From NCBI GenBank assembly GCA_029202545.1, contig CP119311.1, positions 4,526,001 through 4,590,000 on the forward strand: a stretch of 64,000 nt of DNA, in the 5' to 3' direction. The notes under the pieces were generated by a model that made no database searches, had not been told where the DNA came from, and was given only the letters and a program-made list of their open reading frames with translations. How positions within the stretch are numbered: the stretch's first letter is position 1; every line of letters starts with the position of its first letter. Source of the stretch: Candidatus Pseudobacter hemicellulosilyticus. GTDB lineage: Bacteria; Bacteroidota; Bacteroidia; Chitinophagales; Chitinophagaceae. The position numbers and the translations under genes were made by a program. Positions 63,197 to 64,000 of the stretch are shown in pieces.

Positions 63197-63967
63197 ATGA
63201 GCAAGCTAAAAAACAAAGTAGCCGTAATCACGGGAGGCAACAGTGGTATTGGATTTGGTATTGCAGAAGCCTTCAGGAACGAGGGCGCCGCAGGCGCTAT
63301 TACAGGAAGGAACCAGGCAACTATTGACCAGTCGGTCAGGGAGCTTGGGGCCGGTTTTACAGGTATCAAAGCTGACGTGACAAAGATGGAGGACCTGGAA
63401 CGGATCTTCAAAGACAGTTTTGACAGGTTTGGCAAGATCGATATCCTGGTGGTCAATGCCGGCGGCATTGTAGATGGCAGCCCCATGGCAGCCATTGCTG
63501 ACGTCACGGAAGACAACTACGACGGGTATATGGACCTGAATCTGAAAAGTGCCTACTTTACCGTGCAAAAGGCGCTTCCCTACCTGAACGATGGGGCCAC
63601 CGTCATTCTTATCGGTTCCAGCGCAGCACACCGTGCAGCACCTGGAATGACGATCTATTCAGCGGCTAAAGCTGCTATTATATCCCTGGCTAAAGGATTA
63701 TCGCTCGATCTGCTGGAAAGGAAGATCAGGGTCAATGCGTTGTCGCCCGGCTCCATTGATACGCCTGTATTTGATAAGGCGGTTCCGAAGGAGCAGGTGG
63801 GACAGCTTAAGCAGGCCTGGATAAACTACATCCCTGTTGGCAGAATGGGGCTGCCCGCTGATATGGGCAAGGCCGCGGTTTTCCTGGCTTCTGAAGATTC
63901 TGCTTTTATGGTTGGAACGGAGATCCTTGCAGACGGTGGGATGACCAATATCCATCTCATGAAATAG
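63197..63967 (+). CDS. Short-chain dehydrogenase/reductase (HxlR-regulated)
   Basis: 256 residues. Cofactor loop TGGNSGIG (12-19), NAGG (87-90), catalytic Ser141/Ser142, Tyr154 and Lys158 (YSAAK). C-terminus typical of the classical SDR (SALSPG-type NALSPGSIDTPVFD, then EILADGGMTN). The Arg38 after beta-2 (ITGRNQ) favours NADP. Divergent from hxlR with a shared operator region. HxlR-SDR pairs frequently handle reactive aldehydes or quinones; the substrate is not known. Ends 33 bases before the window edge. Confidence 0.93.
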   Translation: MSKLKNKVAVITGGNSGIGFGIAEAFRNEGAAGAITGRNQATIDQSVRELGAGFTGIKADVTKMEDLERIFKDSFDRFGKIDILVVNAGGIVDGSPMAAIADVTEDNYDGYMDLNLKSAYFTVQKALPYLNDGATVILIGSSAAHRAAPGMTIYSAAKAAIISLAKGLSLDLLERKIRVNALSPGSIDTPVFDKAVPKEQVGQLKQAWINYIPVGRMGLPADMGKAAVFLASEDSAFMVGTEILADGGMTNIHLMK

Positions 63968-64000
63968 GTAACCATCAACAGTACTGTGCGGCTATCCGGG

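Overview
The window comes from a member of the Bacteroidota, most likely family Chitinophagaceae. The support is three SusC/SusD pairs, abundant lipoproteins with a SusD-like Cys context, recognisable TTG-N19-TAnnTTTG promoters, GH92 and GH32 utilisation loci, an ECF sigma/FecR pair, and moderate GC with few Shine-Dalgarno sequences. No rRNA, CRISPR array, transposase, integrase or phage structural gene was seen.

Layout. 0-1.2 kb: the 5' end of a secreted protein (minus) and a small lipoprotein. 1.3-9.7 kb: a multidrug efflux block made of an RND tripartite pump (outer-membrane factor, permease, fusion protein), a TetR regulator and a divergent MATE exporter, with two near-identical CTAACAC(T/C)GTTAG operators flanking tetR. 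9.8-10.4 kb: a YceI lipoprotein. 10.6-26.5 kb: a mannose/mannoside utilisation locus with a GntR regulator, SusC/SusD, a mannose-6-phosphate isomerase, an MFS sugar porter, an accessory lipoprotein, two tandem propeller-like lipoproteins, a GH92 alpha-mannosidase and a ROK sugar kinase. 26.5-27.4 kb: four tandem 203-254 bp non-coding repeats, each opening with an intrinsic-terminator hairpin. 27.5-30.6 kb: a FUSC-family membrane protein and an SDR. 31.0 kb: tRNA-Lys(UUU), followed by an AT-rich segment with a frameshifted gene and a HipAB-type toxin-antitoxin pair. 33.7-43.6 kb: a fructan-type locus on the minus strand (ROK kinase, GH32, SusD, SusC, MFS porter, LacI regulator) with three identical-type LacI operators. 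43.9-54.5 kb: an ECF sigma, FecR anti-sigma, SusC with STN domain, SusD, a 64-residue lipoprotein, a Calx-beta-like lipoprotein and an S9 peptidase, which looks like a peptide or glycoprotein scavenging operon. 54.6-57.6 kb: an AT-rich accessory segment with a PD-(D/E)XK nuclease-like gene and a large membrane protein of unknown family. 57.8-64 kb: a LytTR/LytS two-component pair, an outer-membrane barrel, a lipid A-type acyltransferase, an rRNA methyltransferase, and a divergent HxlR/SDR pair.

How they work together. Each sugar locus carries its own regulator, outer-membrane glycan importer, surface or periplasmic hydrolase, inner-membrane sugar porter and cytoplasmic kinase or isomerase, so each forms a self-contained route from polymer to sugar phosphate. 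The third SusCD system is instead wired to transmembrane ECF/FecR signalling and ends in a peptidase. The least explained parts of the window are the terminator-bearing tandem repeat, a GGTTCGTCC motif shared by that repeat and several other sites, and the two AT-rich accessory segments.
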